From: Rhypophila decipiens | Lineage: Eukaryota > Ascomycota > Sordariomycetes > Sordariales > Naviculisporaceae | Assembly (NCBI GenBank): GCA_033297075.1 | Contig: MU858048.1 | Coordinates: forward strand, 124,001-188,000 | DNA length: 64,000 bases | Direction of reading: 5' to 3' | Shown here: piece by piece, positions 24,941-36,364 of the stretch | Numbering within the stretch: position 1 is the first letter of the stretch | How the letters are laid out: the number at the start of each line of letters is the position of its first letter | The notes under the pieces: model-generated | Told to the model about the DNA's origin: nothing | What the model saw: only the letters and a program-made list of their open reading frames with translations | Database searches by the model: none | Position numbers and translations under genes: made by a program

Positions 24941-27130
24941 TATCGTGGTCGTGGAACGCACATCGGGCAAAGCCCGTGCCAGAGTGCGAGAGAGCGTGTT
25001 CTGTGCTATGCGTGCAGGCGGCTGACGCTGCTGATACCGAACGGCGGGTTGTTCTGCTTGTTGAATGGCTGGCTAATGTCCGTATCCGTCCTGAAAATCG
25101 GTCGCTTGTTGTGGGTGGACTCGGTCCTCGGAGATAGAGCCTCTTGGGGGCTGAATTGGAGATGGTGTGTAGTTGTAGACCGCCTAAGGAAAGAACGTTT
25201 GGGAGATGGGAGACACGACTGGAGTCTTGGAATGGAGTGTTGGTCCCTTCTTAAGGTGGATGGGGAATACCCAATATTATCGTCAGATACGGATAGCAAG
25301 AGGAGAGAGGATGAAATGGGCGGGGATCTGGTCGAGCAAAGGACAAGCAAAAATTATGGGATGTGCATCACAATGCCAAGGAGCCCCTCGACCTTCCCAC
25401 TGCACAATTCTAGCTTGGAAATTCAGTCGGTCGCTTTGGTACAAGACAACCTTGTTTTGCTTGGATTTGGGATTGATTGTGCCTGGCGAGAGATTACAGC
25501 TGCATATGTATCAAGATTCCGAGTTTTGGCGCATCCAACAAGTGAACAGGAGTCCAGGACTGCGAGCTTCCTTGCCTCCAAAAGCTGTCCTGCACCTCAA
25601 CCCCTCCGTACTGATAAGGATCTCGGGCGGCATGGGGTGGAGCTGCGTCACTGTACACTGGATGCCGCCAGTGCCGCCCAACAAAATAGGGAGGGCATAC
25701 TCCTGCTTCGGTGTGGCTTGCTCCCGGTATGTGCTAAAGTGTGGCTGGAGATTTGATAAGTCCTGGATCGAGCATATATCCCGTGGTACTCTGTATAAAA
25801 CTCAGGATTGACATGAAGTTCTCATCATCCATACAGTGCGATATCTGTTTCCAATGTCAACAGAAAAGTGACCATCGAGGTTCTCTGCCCGCCTTGCTGA
25901 GGTGACCGGTTCGAACCAGAAGGTGGATTTTGGCCAGGAGAAAGGCAAGACAAGAACAGCGCAACACACAAACATGTATAAATCAGGCTCGTGATGTGTT
26001 AGATAACGTGGCCAGCCGATCGACATGGCATGAACACAACATCTCTATCTTTGTCATCGACAGGAAGTGGTAACATTGCTTCGTTGTGCTACCGGCTCAA
26101 CCTGAGAATGGCAGTGCAGTAATTAGTGATCAGTTGTCGAAGAAATAAGGGGTCCGAATACTTTTGCTTGTGTAGCTCGAGCCTACTGTCCCTGATGACA
26201 TTGTTCATGCTTCATGTGACCATAGAAGAACTCTGTCTTGCATCCTTCTCACAGGATATATTGCTAGCGATGAGGCTGGGAGGTGACCCAAGTACCAACT
26301 GAAAACCAAACGGTTGTGAAATATTGGGTGGTCGCTGGACCGTTGCCCATTGTTGACTGAGCTCAAAAATGGAAGCTTCTGTCCAGCTCTGTTTCAAGCT
26401 CACTGTATGGAAAGACATGACTCAAAAAAGGGGGTCAGAATGACAGACAGTTGATCTGCTTGTGTGGCTTGTGGCTTCCACAGCTCAGTGCCCAAGAAAT
26501 GCATGCCAGGGTTGTAAAGCTTGGTCACGGAACTCACGTCACTGAAAAGACTTGCACTGCACTAACAGTGCTAGCGCGCCAAGGCACCAGACTGCAGCGC
26601 TGCAGCAGCCTAGCCACCCTTTTTGGACAAATCACTGGGCCCAGCCTGCCAACGCACGGGCCCACCCGCCTACTGACGGAACCCCAGCTTTCGGTTGAAG
26701 AAGGCGCACTGGTGTCTGGAGCTTCGATTCATTCAGCACCTGGCACGAGGTTGCTTTGCGATGCTCTCGGCTCCCAACCAAAGCAGCAACGTCCCAAACA
26801 ATCAACATCGACCTTGACTTCCACAAACCTGACTTTCATCTCTAAACCACCTCTCAACTCCAGCCGCCCGACTCTCGAGAACTGCGCTATTGGCTGCCAC
26901 CAAAGCCGTGTATTTTTTTGAGGATGCCTCTTTGAAGTTCGTCTATACCACTTAGAAGCTGCTGTTGCCCGTGCTGCATTTCCATCCAGCCCGAGAGCCG
27001 CTCTCGGCGAAACCGAGGGCAAGCCCGACAACCAACCGTCCACCGAATGCAAAGCTACCCAGAATAGCTATCTACCCATCCATCTCGACATCGACGACGA
27101 AACACACACTCGCCATTCTTCCCTGCGGCC
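24941..27130. other. Divergent intergenic region between SNF4 and VAC8
   Basis: 2.2 kb shared by two divergently transcribed genes. No domain-bearing frame was found; the 314-codon frame at 24812-25756 overlaps SNF4 exon 1 antisense and has no known motif. A TATA-like TGTATAAAA occurs near 25792. Pyrimidine-rich sequence just before 27131 is a plausible VAC8 leader. Confidence 0.55.
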
Positions 27131-29145
27131 ATGGGTGCTTGCAACTCGACGTGCTGCCCAGGTACGGCCGCTCCGATACTTTTTGGGCGATCATGTTGGG
27201 CTAATGGGAATCAATAGGGAAATCCCGCGACGGGCTCTATGACAATGTCCTTGCCGACAGCGAAAGGGAGGCTGTCGCAGACCTCTTGCAATATCTCGAA
27301 AACGTGCGTTTACTGAAGCATATTCCGCAACATGGACGTCACTGACATTGCGGCAGCGCGGAGAAACCGACTTCTTTTCGGGCGAACCCCTTCGAGCTCT
27401 GAGCACACTCGTCTACTCGGACAATATCGACCTCCAACGAAGTGCCAGTTTGACGTTTGCTGAGATTACCGAACGCGGTATGTGATGCGTCGCCAGGGAA
27501 ATTGTATCAAGCAGGCTTGCTGACTCGATGAACAGATGTTAGAGCCGTCGACCGAGACACTCTCGAGCCCATCCTCTTTCTTCTCCAAAACTCCGACATC
27601 GAGGTGCAACGAGCCGCTAGTGCTGCGCTTGGGAATCTTGCCGTCAACAGTAAGCCTGATTATTAGGTAAATGCTTTCCAGCGTGTCGCTAATTCTCTTG
27701 TTAGCCGAAAACAAAGTCCTGATCGTCCAGCTTGGTGGGCTGACGCCCCTTATACGGCAAATGATGTCGCCCAATGTTGAAGTACAATGCAACGCTGTCG
27801 GCTGCATCACAAATCTCGCCACACATGAGGACAACAAGGCCAGGATCGCGCGATCCGGAGCGCTTGGTCCGTTGACTCGGCTGGCAAAGTCCAGGGACAT
27901 GAGGGTTCAGAGAAATGCCACGGGCGCCCTTCTAAACATGACCCATTCAGGTATGGGCAAACCTGCAAGAACGGTTGAGATATGTGCTAACTTTAGCCCT
28001 CAGATGAGAATCGGCAGCAACTCGTAAACGCTGGTGCGATTCCAGTGTTAGTACAGCTTCTATCCTCGCAGGACGTTGATGTACAATATTACTGCACCAC
28101 AGCTCTCAGCAACATCGCAGTCGACGCGAACAACCGGCGAAAACTTGCCCAAAGCGAACCCCGTCTCGTACAATCCCTGGTCAACCTCATGGATTCCTCT
28201 TCGCCCAAAGTACAATGCCAGGCCGCCCTCGCACTACGGAACCTTGCATCCGACGAAAAGTACCAACTGGAGATTGTTCGCGCTAACGGCCTTGCTCCCC
28301 TCCTCCGGCTACTTCAATCCTCGTATCTACCTCTTATTCTGTCCGCAGTGGCTTGCATTCGCAACATCTCCATACACCCTCTCAATGAGTCGCCCATCAT
28401 CGACGCAGGCTTTTTGAAACCGCTTGTTGATCTCCTTGGATCAACTGATAACGAGGAAATACAGTGCCACGCTATCTCGACGTTAAGAAATCTAGCGGCA
28501 AGCTCAGACCGCAACAAGTCGCTTGTTCTCGAGGCCGGGGCGGTGCAAAAATGCAAGCAGCTTGTCCTGGAGGTCCCTGTTACGGTGCAGTCCGAGATGA
28601 CGGCCGCGATCGCTGTCCTTGCCCTGAGTGACGACCTCAAGACGCATCTTCTGGAGCTCGGCGTATTCGACGTCCTCATTCCTCTTACCAAGTCGCACAG
28701 TATCGAGGTGCAGGGCAACAGTGCTGCTGCGCTAGGCAATCTCTCGTCCAAAGGTGAGCTCCCTCCAGCCAAGCACTTGTATTCGATGGTTATACTGACA
28801 TCAGCGGCTTTAGTGGGCGATTATTCAATCTTTATTCGCAACTGGACAGAGCCGAGCGACGGCATCCACGGTTATCTCAGCAGGTTTCTTGCCAGCGGCG
28901 ACGCCACTTTCCAGCACATTGCCATCTGGACTCTTCTGCAGCTCCTGGAGTCTGAAGACAAGAAGCTCATCAGTCTCATTGGCAAGTCGGACGATATTGT
29001 GGAGATGATTAAGCAAATCGCGAATCGGCCCATCGAATCCGACAACGAGCTCGAAGACGATGACGAGGGTGAGGTGGTGAACTTGGCCCAGCGTTGTTTG
29101 GAACTCCTCGGCCAGAGCCAAGCTAAGAGCCACATCGAAGGCTGA
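27131..29145 (+). CDS. VAC8: Vacuolar armadillo-repeat protein (559 aa)
   Basis: Vacuole-membrane scaffold for vacuole inheritance, nucleus-vacuole junctions, homotypic fusion and selective autophagy in yeast. Seven exons: 27131-27161, 27218-27303, 27357-27477, 27536-27649, 27705-27950, 28004-28753 and 28814-29145 (1680 nt). The 31-nt first exon encodes [10 protein letters not shown], with Gly2 for N-myristoylation and three cysteines for palmitoylation, so membrane attachment sits on its own exon. After LLQYLENRGETDF the protein is a series of about ten armadillo repeats recognised by [68 protein letters not shown] and [19 protein letters not shown]. It ends in an acidic [20 protein letters not shown] segment. 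Length and domain order are normal for the family. Confidence 0.96.
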
Positions 29146-29720
29146 GGGGGGATAATCATAGGCGGGGCCCATTGTTGAAGTGATATCTGACTGTTGTCAG
29201 GTCTTGTGTGTCTTCTCTCGTTTTATCTGTTTCCTGGCTTAACTCATCCCGCATAGGATTGGCGCGGAGTTGGCGGCGTCTGTATTTGATATCAAACTCA
29301 CACAAGATAATATACGGTAAAGAATGGCATGGCGGAAGGTTCTTTGTTCAAGAGGAGGGATCGGGTTGCATTTCTATCTATGTCTTATCTTTTACCCCTT
29401 GGTATCTACCTTCTCTTCTCTGGCAGCCGTTTCCCGGTTGCCCAGTTTTCTTTTGTGTTTTGTATTGGTTTAGCTTGGGGTTGGTTTAATCTCAGAGACG
29501 TCGGTTATCTTTTTTTTACTTATTTAGGAACTGCTCAAGGAGAAGAGAGTAAATAAAGTCAGAATGATTGTGGTTTCAAGTCTGCGGGCGTTTAAAAAAT
29601 GGGATAAAATCAAAGTTCTTGATTTCTTCCAAAATTCCCGGACTATCTTTCTCGTCACATTATACAGAATCAAGTCCATCCATACGAAAAAGGCGTCCAT
29701 GCCAACCAACTCGGTCGACG
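29146..29720. other. VAC8 3' flank
   Basis: AT-rich sequence after the VAC8 stop, with T-runs near 29509-29518. It presumably contains the VAC8 3' UTR. No coding frame was seen. Confidence 0.6.
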
Positions 29721-29728
29721 TTAGTCAA

Positions 29729-29971
29729 AGCCCCTAATGTACAGGCACCAGTCTTCTTATATACAGGCACTACTCTTGTTGGAATAAATACCTTAACTAG
29801 CTAGAATAAAGACCTTAACTAGCTCGAATAAATGCCTTGACTGGCTCGAATAAATACCTTGACTGGCTCGAATAAATGCCTTGACTAGCTCGAATAAATA
29901 CCTCTAGTCTGGAAAGCCAAATTGGACTGGTGCCTGTATATGAGAGCAGTGGTGCCTGTATATTAGGCGCC
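29729..29971. mobile_element. 243-bp hAT-type MITE with 8-bp target duplication
   Basis: The direct repeat TTAGTCAA flanks the element (29721-29728 and 29972-29979). Its 8-bp length and nTnnnnAn pattern fit hAT target duplications. The ends form an inverted repeat of about 46 bp with 37 matches by eye: the left starts AGCCCCTAATGTACAGGCAC, the right end inverts to GGCGCCTAATATACAGGCAC. Each arm carries two copies of a TATACAGGCAC motif, like the subterminal transposase sites of hAT elements. The interior is a minisatellite, not a transposase gene. It sits between the converging 3' ends of VAC8 and DPP3. Confidence 0.75.
29782..29904 (+). repeat. 22-bp minisatellite inside the hAT-type MITE
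   Basis: Five full 22-bp units and one partial unit, each beginning GAATAAATNCCTT and ending ACTAGCTC or ACTGGCTC (29782, 29804, 29826, 29848, 29870, partial from 29892). Units differ at only a few positions, so the array is probably young. Confidence 0.9.
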
Positions 29972-30037
29972 TTAGTCAAGGGCAGTGCTGGATCTGCTAC
30001 CCCGACGACCCAGTTCCTCCCGTGCATGTGCATGCCA

Positions 30038-32133
30038 TCAAATATCCCTCTCAACCCACGACTGGATGATACCCCTATTACTCTCCTCATAGACCTTGAT
30101 ATCCACGCCGCCGTGCTCGTTAACAAAAGTATTGGGCTGGACAAACTTCCACCTCGGATTCGGCTTCGAGCACACAATCTTGCGCCACTCGTCGTATTCA
30201 CCGTCCACTGCGCAGAGAGGCTCATAGTAATCCTTGCACGAAGAGACATCAGCCGTGCATCGCCAGATGTGCAGGCAAAGGAGGTAGCAGCCCAGGGCGG
30301 GCTTTCCGTGCGAGAGGATCTTGCTGCGGTCGACCTGGACCTTGAGGCTGGAGCTTTCGACGTCATGAGTGATGCTAATGACCCCGTCGCCTTCCTGGAG
30401 GAGGTGCTTGAGGATGGAAAAGTGTGCCTGGTGATGGACCTGGCCCCAGGCGTGGTTTTGGATGTTGTAGTGCTGGAGGGCTTGAAGGCCGTCGACGCCG
30501 ATGTTGAGGTAGGTGGCGTAGAGGAGGTCGTTGGCTGTGATTTCGCTGCTGTTGTCGGTGTATCCGAAAATCTCCAAGACCTCTTTGCTGTCCATTAGGT
30601 ACTCCGAGACGAGAATGGCACGGCATTCCTCGACGGTTCCGCCCAGCTTTCCAAAGACACTTCCCCAGATCTGGCCTGGTCGGTAGTAAGATGTTACGGC
30701 TTTGCCAGTGATGGGGTTGGTGGGTGGATTCTTTTGGTCAAAGTTGAAGACTCCCGGTGATGTTTCGCTGAGCAGCTTACCCGTTCCATGGCCAACAAGC
30801 TCGTGGATGGCGGTAGTGATGAATCTGACGATGTGTGGTGCTCTTGAAGAACTGTAGTTCCGAAGGGTCAACCCAATGGCAAGGTAGCTCGGGATTGTTG
30901 TTGGCACTGAGACGATTGGCAAGAACGACGTTTTTGAAGCCATAGTTCTCTCGGATGTACTCGTAGTTGGGAAGATTGGCGGCCTCGAAAACAATACTGG
31001 CGCAAACGGCGAGTGCATGGACACTGGTGAAATCGGGGGCATCGAAGAGACTCTTCTCGAACGGTCCTTTGCCGTTGTTCTCGCCTTCAACCGCCCACGG
31101 GAGCTGTCGAATGACTGCGGTTGAGCTCTCAACGAAGCGCCCCAGCCGGGCCGCCTCATCTGGATCTGCAATTCCTACCATAGCCTCCCACTCGGCCCTG
31201 ATCCCAGCTGGATCACGGTAAGGCTCAATGAAGCCGATCAGATTCTCGACCCGTGCGGCGACATCTGTGACCCAGCCCTTTTGAGACTCCTGGAAAGCTT
31301 CCAAACTGCCTGTGCGGAAACATTCGATGTAATGTTCCAAGAACCGAGATTGCTTCTCGCTACCCGCATGCTCTCTTGCCTTTTCCAGGGCTTGGCAGAC
31401 CTTTGCCAGCTCGTCTGAATGATCACCTTTGACGAGGAAGACTCCGTCGGCCAGTTCCTGTGGTGAATCGCCCGTCTCAGCAGAAGCCTGCAACAGGTGG
31501 AAAATGGGTTTCCCATCTTGGATCAGCTTTCGAAGCCGGGTATTCTCTGGCCCTATGGAGCGGTTGCCCATAACCTCCGGGACCTTGGCGACCTCTTCCT
31601 GTGAGATAGGACCAGCGTCTTCTGCTCCGGGGTAGTAGGCCAATTCAGCATTTTTGCTTGGGTAGCCAAGGCCGAAGGGAGGTATTGCGAGCATGGGGCC
31701 GATGATTTTCTCGAGGCCATCTTTGGTCTTTGGCGAAACTGCTGCAATCTTTCTCAGGGCTTCTTCGGTCAGATTGGGGACGAACTTTTGGTCGCCCTCG
31801 CCATAGTAGTTGCCCAGGTTGCAGAGAAACATTGCAGCATATTCAAGAAAGTTGTCGAGTTCCTCGGAGGAGATTCCAGACGACAATAGGGATTCCCAGT
31901 CACCATTACAGGCATGGTGGAGATCGATAATGAAGTCAAAGATCCCTGGGCTTTCCGCTGATACCTGTCGCATGACAATCCGACTTCCATACCAAGCTGC
32001 CCGTGCCATAGTGAGCGTAGAGTTTCTCGTTCGGTTCAAGGGCCTCGAAGATTGGCTTGATCTCGAGCTGGTGGACGACAGCCCCCGTCAGAGGTATACC
32101 GGTATGATCAGACATATCGGAGATAATCTGCAC
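30038..32133 (-). pseudogene. DPP3: Dipeptidyl peptidase III, interrupted by two apparent frameshifts
   Basis: Cytosolic zinc exopeptidase (family M49) that releases dipeptides from peptide N-termini. Three overlapping minus-strand frames together cover the family: 32133 to about 32010 (HQLEIKPIFEALEPNEKLYAHY), about 32010 to about 30840 (MARAAWYGSRIVMRQVSAES to HWVDPSELQFFKST) and about 30840 to 30038 (HIVRFITTAIHELVGHGTGK to the stop). No intron fits at either junction, because conserved sequence runs right up to each. Both junctions look like a 2-bp loss in a dinucleotide run (TATA near 32005-32013; CACA near 30831-30840); a 1-bp gain is the formal alternative. The zinc motif HELVGH and the EEC of the second motif remain; the usual acidic residue after EECRA is Ile. 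The C-terminus (KFVQPNTF, GIIQSWVER) is well conserved. Either a recent pseudogene or assembly errors. The N-terminal start is uncertain. Confidence 0.85.
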
Positions 32134-33419
32134 TTCCCTACAGATTGCCGTTTTGGACAGTGGAAGGAGTGCACCAGAGGATCAGCGAGGAGAGGAAGGC
32201 GAGAGCGACCCCCTCGGGGCTTGGGAGTTTGCCCTGTGACACACTACCCGCAGGCCCTCCATTGCAGTTCGGACCAAATCACCTATTTCTCGTTGGTTTT
32301 CCAGTCAAAGTGAATCAATGCAAGCTCACATATGCACTGTGCGAGATCACGGGTTTGCCTGCATCTTCAGGCCAACATCTCGAGATACTTCCACATTCAC
32401 AGTCGGAATTCCGTAGCAAACTCGGGTCTGCCCTCACATAATCGCAAGGTTTCTGCCAGTCAAAATCGACAACTCAGCATCAATCACCAACAATTCCCGA
32501 TGGCTTTTTCCCAGGTTTAACGTCTACATGAGCATTTTGCGACGCCACCAAAAGTAGGACAATACTGTACGGTATCTCCTCTCAGTATTCCACATACTGT
32601 AGTACAAATATCCCGCCCTTCTCTTCCAGGTTCCTTCCGTTCACCGCGCTTGTCACCTGTTTTCAGTCTCGGGGGTGTCACATCACCTCATTCAGCTCAC
32701 AATCACACAACAGAGCAGGGAAGCACACTGAGACGATGGATTCATCCAATCTGTAAGTTGGCAATTTCTCTTCGCAGCATATATATCCCCCGTTTCACTT
32801 CCACACCGCTGGTCTTTTTTCGAGTTCATATGCTCCGAGTTTGGGAACAAAGGTCACTTTCATGAGGAACCATTAGAGGGTACCGATCATATGGCCCTGT
32901 CACTGTCTTGGATTACAGCCACGCCGCTGTATAAGTGCTGTTTCTTTAGTGAGGCTGTACAGTACTGTACTATACCTTTGCTTGGTTTAGGGCAAATCGA
33001 CTACCTGGTAATTAACCAATGAACCTAGTTTGTCGCGCATGCGAGCAGCTTTGTGGTGTCTCATTCAATACAAAGTACGCTTTATTTTCCAATAAATGTA
33101 ATCCTGCTCACGCCATCGTCTAAACCGACGAAAAAGAAAGAAGGAGGTGTCGACAGATATAAGGCGCGATCACGTCATTTTATTGCCTTGGCAACAACAC
33201 CCTTGTACTGTGGTCATTGTTTACTTTTGCCCTGAATTAGTTCCACCACCCAGCAAGTACAAGAATCACATATATTAGGACCTTTGATCTTTGCATAGAT
33301 CAAAAGACACTACCGTACAAAACTATCTAAAGCAGCCACGCTCAATACAATAAATACCATCTTCACCCCCCCTCCATCCTGTTGTCCACAACAAATGACA
33401 AATACAGGTACCTCACTTC
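32134..33419. other. Intergenic: DPP3 upstream and peroxidase 3' flank
   Basis: 1.3 kb without a supported gene. It includes GTACAGTACTGTAC near 32957, a short perfect palindrome-rich motif related to others near 32570-32600. The left part should be the DPP3 promoter and the right part the 3' flank of the peroxidase gene. Confidence 0.55.
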
Positions 33420-34777
33420 TTACTTGGTAAGCGCAAGCGGACAGCCGAGGTTATTAAACTCATTCCCAAAGAGCTCAACAAGCAACGTCTCAGTAGCCTC
33501 AACAAGCGGCGTGACAATGCCGTTCAGGGTGCTAGGAACGGGCCTCGACAAGATCTGATACAGCAGGCAAGAGAAATCCTTGGCCGTGGTGTTACTGTTC
33601 AGCGCTCCGTCATTGATAAACGGCGGCGCGCTAATGCCCACAAATTCCCCGCCCGCGTTCCCGCCAAAGCCGACCGGGTTGAGGGTGTACATTTTGAAGA
33701 TCTCTGCTGCAATGCCAGGGAGGGTGTAAGGGGTCAGGCGGTTCGTCCAGTTGGACGGGATGCGCTCGGGGACGCGGGCGTAGGAGCCGTCGGGGAGTCT
33801 GGCGGCGCCGAAGAAGGTGGCCGTGTTGTGCAGGTTGGGCACGTAGCCCTCGTTGCCGTTTGGCCAGAGCTCATAGAGAAAAGAGGCAGCGCCGTATTGG
33901 AACAGGCCGAGGATGGGGAAGTAGAACTGCGAGTTCTCGGCGCGGCACTGGTGCCAGCGCTCGTATCGGTACTTGGAGATGGTGGAGACGTTGAAGATGC
34001 CTCCGGTGGACTGCTCAAACATCTTGAAGAGGGTCGTGTTGAAGCTGAAGTTGTCTCCGCCTGCTGGGAAGAAGTCGTTGCGTGTTAGGGAGGCGTCGAT
34101 CTCCATCTTGCTGTGGCCGACTAGGCCTGGTTCGCTGCCTGTGATGAGTGGTGCCCTGGAAAAAAGGAAAAGTAATTGTTAGTCTTCGAGAATGTAATAC
34201 TTGTCAAGTTTGAAATAATTAACTTGCCAGCTTGTACGAGTGGTCGCATCACATCCGATGGAGAGCTTCTTAGTGACGGGATCACCGAGTCCGGCCACGT
34301 AGATTGCGTAGAAAGCGAGGAAGTTGGCGAGGTCATAGCCGACGTTGTAGACGTTCTGCAGGGCGTCCAGGAGCTCGCTGTAGGTAGTGATGCCGTCACG
34401 GGCGATGAACCCGTGGTTGGCGAGGGCGTTCAGGCCCGGGCAAGGACCGCGAATGTCCTTGTCTGTGGGCGGGATGAAGCGGTGTGCTGTGTCGCCCGGG
34501 GCAGGCACTTGATAGCCGCCTTTTCCCTTGCCTGGTAGGCCAAGCTTTGCGTTGTTATAAGGGAACTCGGGATTCCATGGTGCGGCGGGGACATGGACGG
34601 GGTTGAAGGGACAAGTGATGGGACCGCCTGGCTGAGCACCGCCGCTCTGAGGGTGTGTTAGCATGAGTAGTAGAAGAATGTAAGAGTGAGATGCCTACTC
34701 ACCTGCTGACGCTTGTCAGCCATCCATGGGAGGGCGACAGTGAGGCCCACAAAGGGCAGCAGTTGAACAAGCTTCAT
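33420..34777 (-). CDS. Secreted heme-thiolate peroxidase (chloroperoxidase/peroxygenase family, 418 aa)
   Basis: Predicted extracellular heme enzyme using H2O2 for peroxidation, halogenation or oxygen transfer. Exons: 34777-34703, 34646-34201 and 34155-33420 (1257 nt). Exon 1 encodes a signal peptide (MKLVQLLPFVGLTVALP) followed by a Kex2-like KR at residues 22-23. The heme-ligand motif is RGPCPGLNALANHGFIARDG with Cys94. The acid-base region is MEIDASLTR (Glu192, Asp194, Ser196), where the family's EHD-S motif has Ile instead of His. HQCRAENSQFYFP and a Gly-rich C-terminal half follow, with several NxT/S sites. The second intron is only 45 bp with a GACTAAC branch site; its donor (GTATTAC) was chosen because it is the only nearby GT that keeps the frame. 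The next gene upstream, in divergent orientation, is a secreted GMC oxidoreductase. Confidence 0.9.
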
Positions 34778-36364
34778 GATCGTTTGCGGGACTGAAGATC
34801 AAGACTTCCTGGCAGAAGTATCGGTACCTAGTATCAGAGAATCCGGGGGATCATTGTCTTCACCTATCGGTTAATATAATTTTCCTTGGGCATATACCCA
34901 TCATTCACGGCGACCATTTGTTGTGATGTTCTTCGAGCTTGCCGTTCATCCCCTTGCATCAACACTCAACCGGAGCATATACTCCGATGATGACGCCAAC
35001 ACACATCCATGACACTCTCCGACGCCAGCTGAGTTATTCGAGTCCTGGACGCTGGACCCATCGAGTCACGATCCGTGGGCCCGTAGACCAAGGACGGGAA
35101 GCAAATAGTTGCAAATAGTCGAGGCTGATCATCACCGTCTTTGGTAAGTATGTGTGGAAGGTACTGGTAGCGCACCAATACTTTCTACCTGTGTCCTGTT
35201 AGTCGTGTAGTAGCTCGTGGTTTCCTGGAATAGAACTCTGGAGTTGCATACCGTCTTCCCAGAATTCATGAACGGGAATCTTGGCTGTGGGGGTATCTTT
35301 TGGCGGATAAATGTGACGCTGCAGTACAACTTGAACCGGGGGCCGGGCGGCTCGTCTCGTCTCGTTTTCGGATCCTGTCAGTGATCAACAGACATCTCAT
35401 CGATGATCGATCTAATCACCATCTTCGGAGATGCGGCAAAATGTCCGACCGGTGCACGTTCATGAGTGTCGGATTTGGAGGTTGGTGTGGAAAATTGTTG
35501 AAGGATAGAAGGAGCAAAACTGAATTCTACAAGGAAAAGATTTAAGAAACTACAGCCCTTTGTAATTATTCTGTACAAGAGAGCCTCTGAAAGAGCTGGC
35601 AGTTTCTATCTGCACCCGTGCATGGATCCGGGCAGTCTGTTTGTTTGGTTCGGGCAATCAGGCTGTTTGGTGTAACCCGGACATCAGTGTATGTCTAGAC
35701 AAACATCAACCACCTCCTCGGTTCTCTGTGTGTCGTTACACAATAATTAATTTTGGCACCGGTATCTTCCAAGGAAACGGTAGCATTTTCCACGAGTCAT
35801 AAACCTCTTCTGGAAAGAATGACGACAACGAGACTTGAAATCCCGCGGCCGGTTTGTCAAGTTTTTTCCTATGGAGTATGGACTCATGGAGTAGGCTACG
35901 TGGGTTTACCCTACAGTCGAAGGAAGGTAATGTGATGAGTTGGCTTGCAGATGCCCCATGCCTTTCCTAAATGTCAGTTACACTAGTGTGTGCGGTGGAG
36001 TTGGCACTTGCGGTGATGAGGCCGGGTTCGGCTCCGATCGGCAAGGAGCCAAAGAACAAAGAAACTGGGCCTTTCATTTTTGTTTGAATTACTGCCTATC
36101 ATCATTAGGACTTTTGTGATGACACAACAGGGCAGGGAGAAAGACAGCCCACACTCACCAGTACGGAATAGCTTGGACTGATCTCAAGGTCATGGATCCA
36201 TCACCATTCTTCTCAGTCTTGGAACGTCCATCATTGCCCACAATGGCAAGATATATTCGGCATCACGGCGCTCAACCTCCTACGAGGTCTGGACTTGTTC
36301 ACTCTCCAGCTGCCCGTCTACTTGCTTCTCTGCCTCCTTGACTGCCCTGCCCTCCACGGTGACC
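34778..36364. other. Divergent intergenic region between peroxidase and GMC oxidoreductase genes
   Basis: 1.6 kb between two outward-transcribed genes for secreted enzymes. No supported gene. It may act as a shared promoter region, but no named regulatory element can be assigned. Confidence 0.55.
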
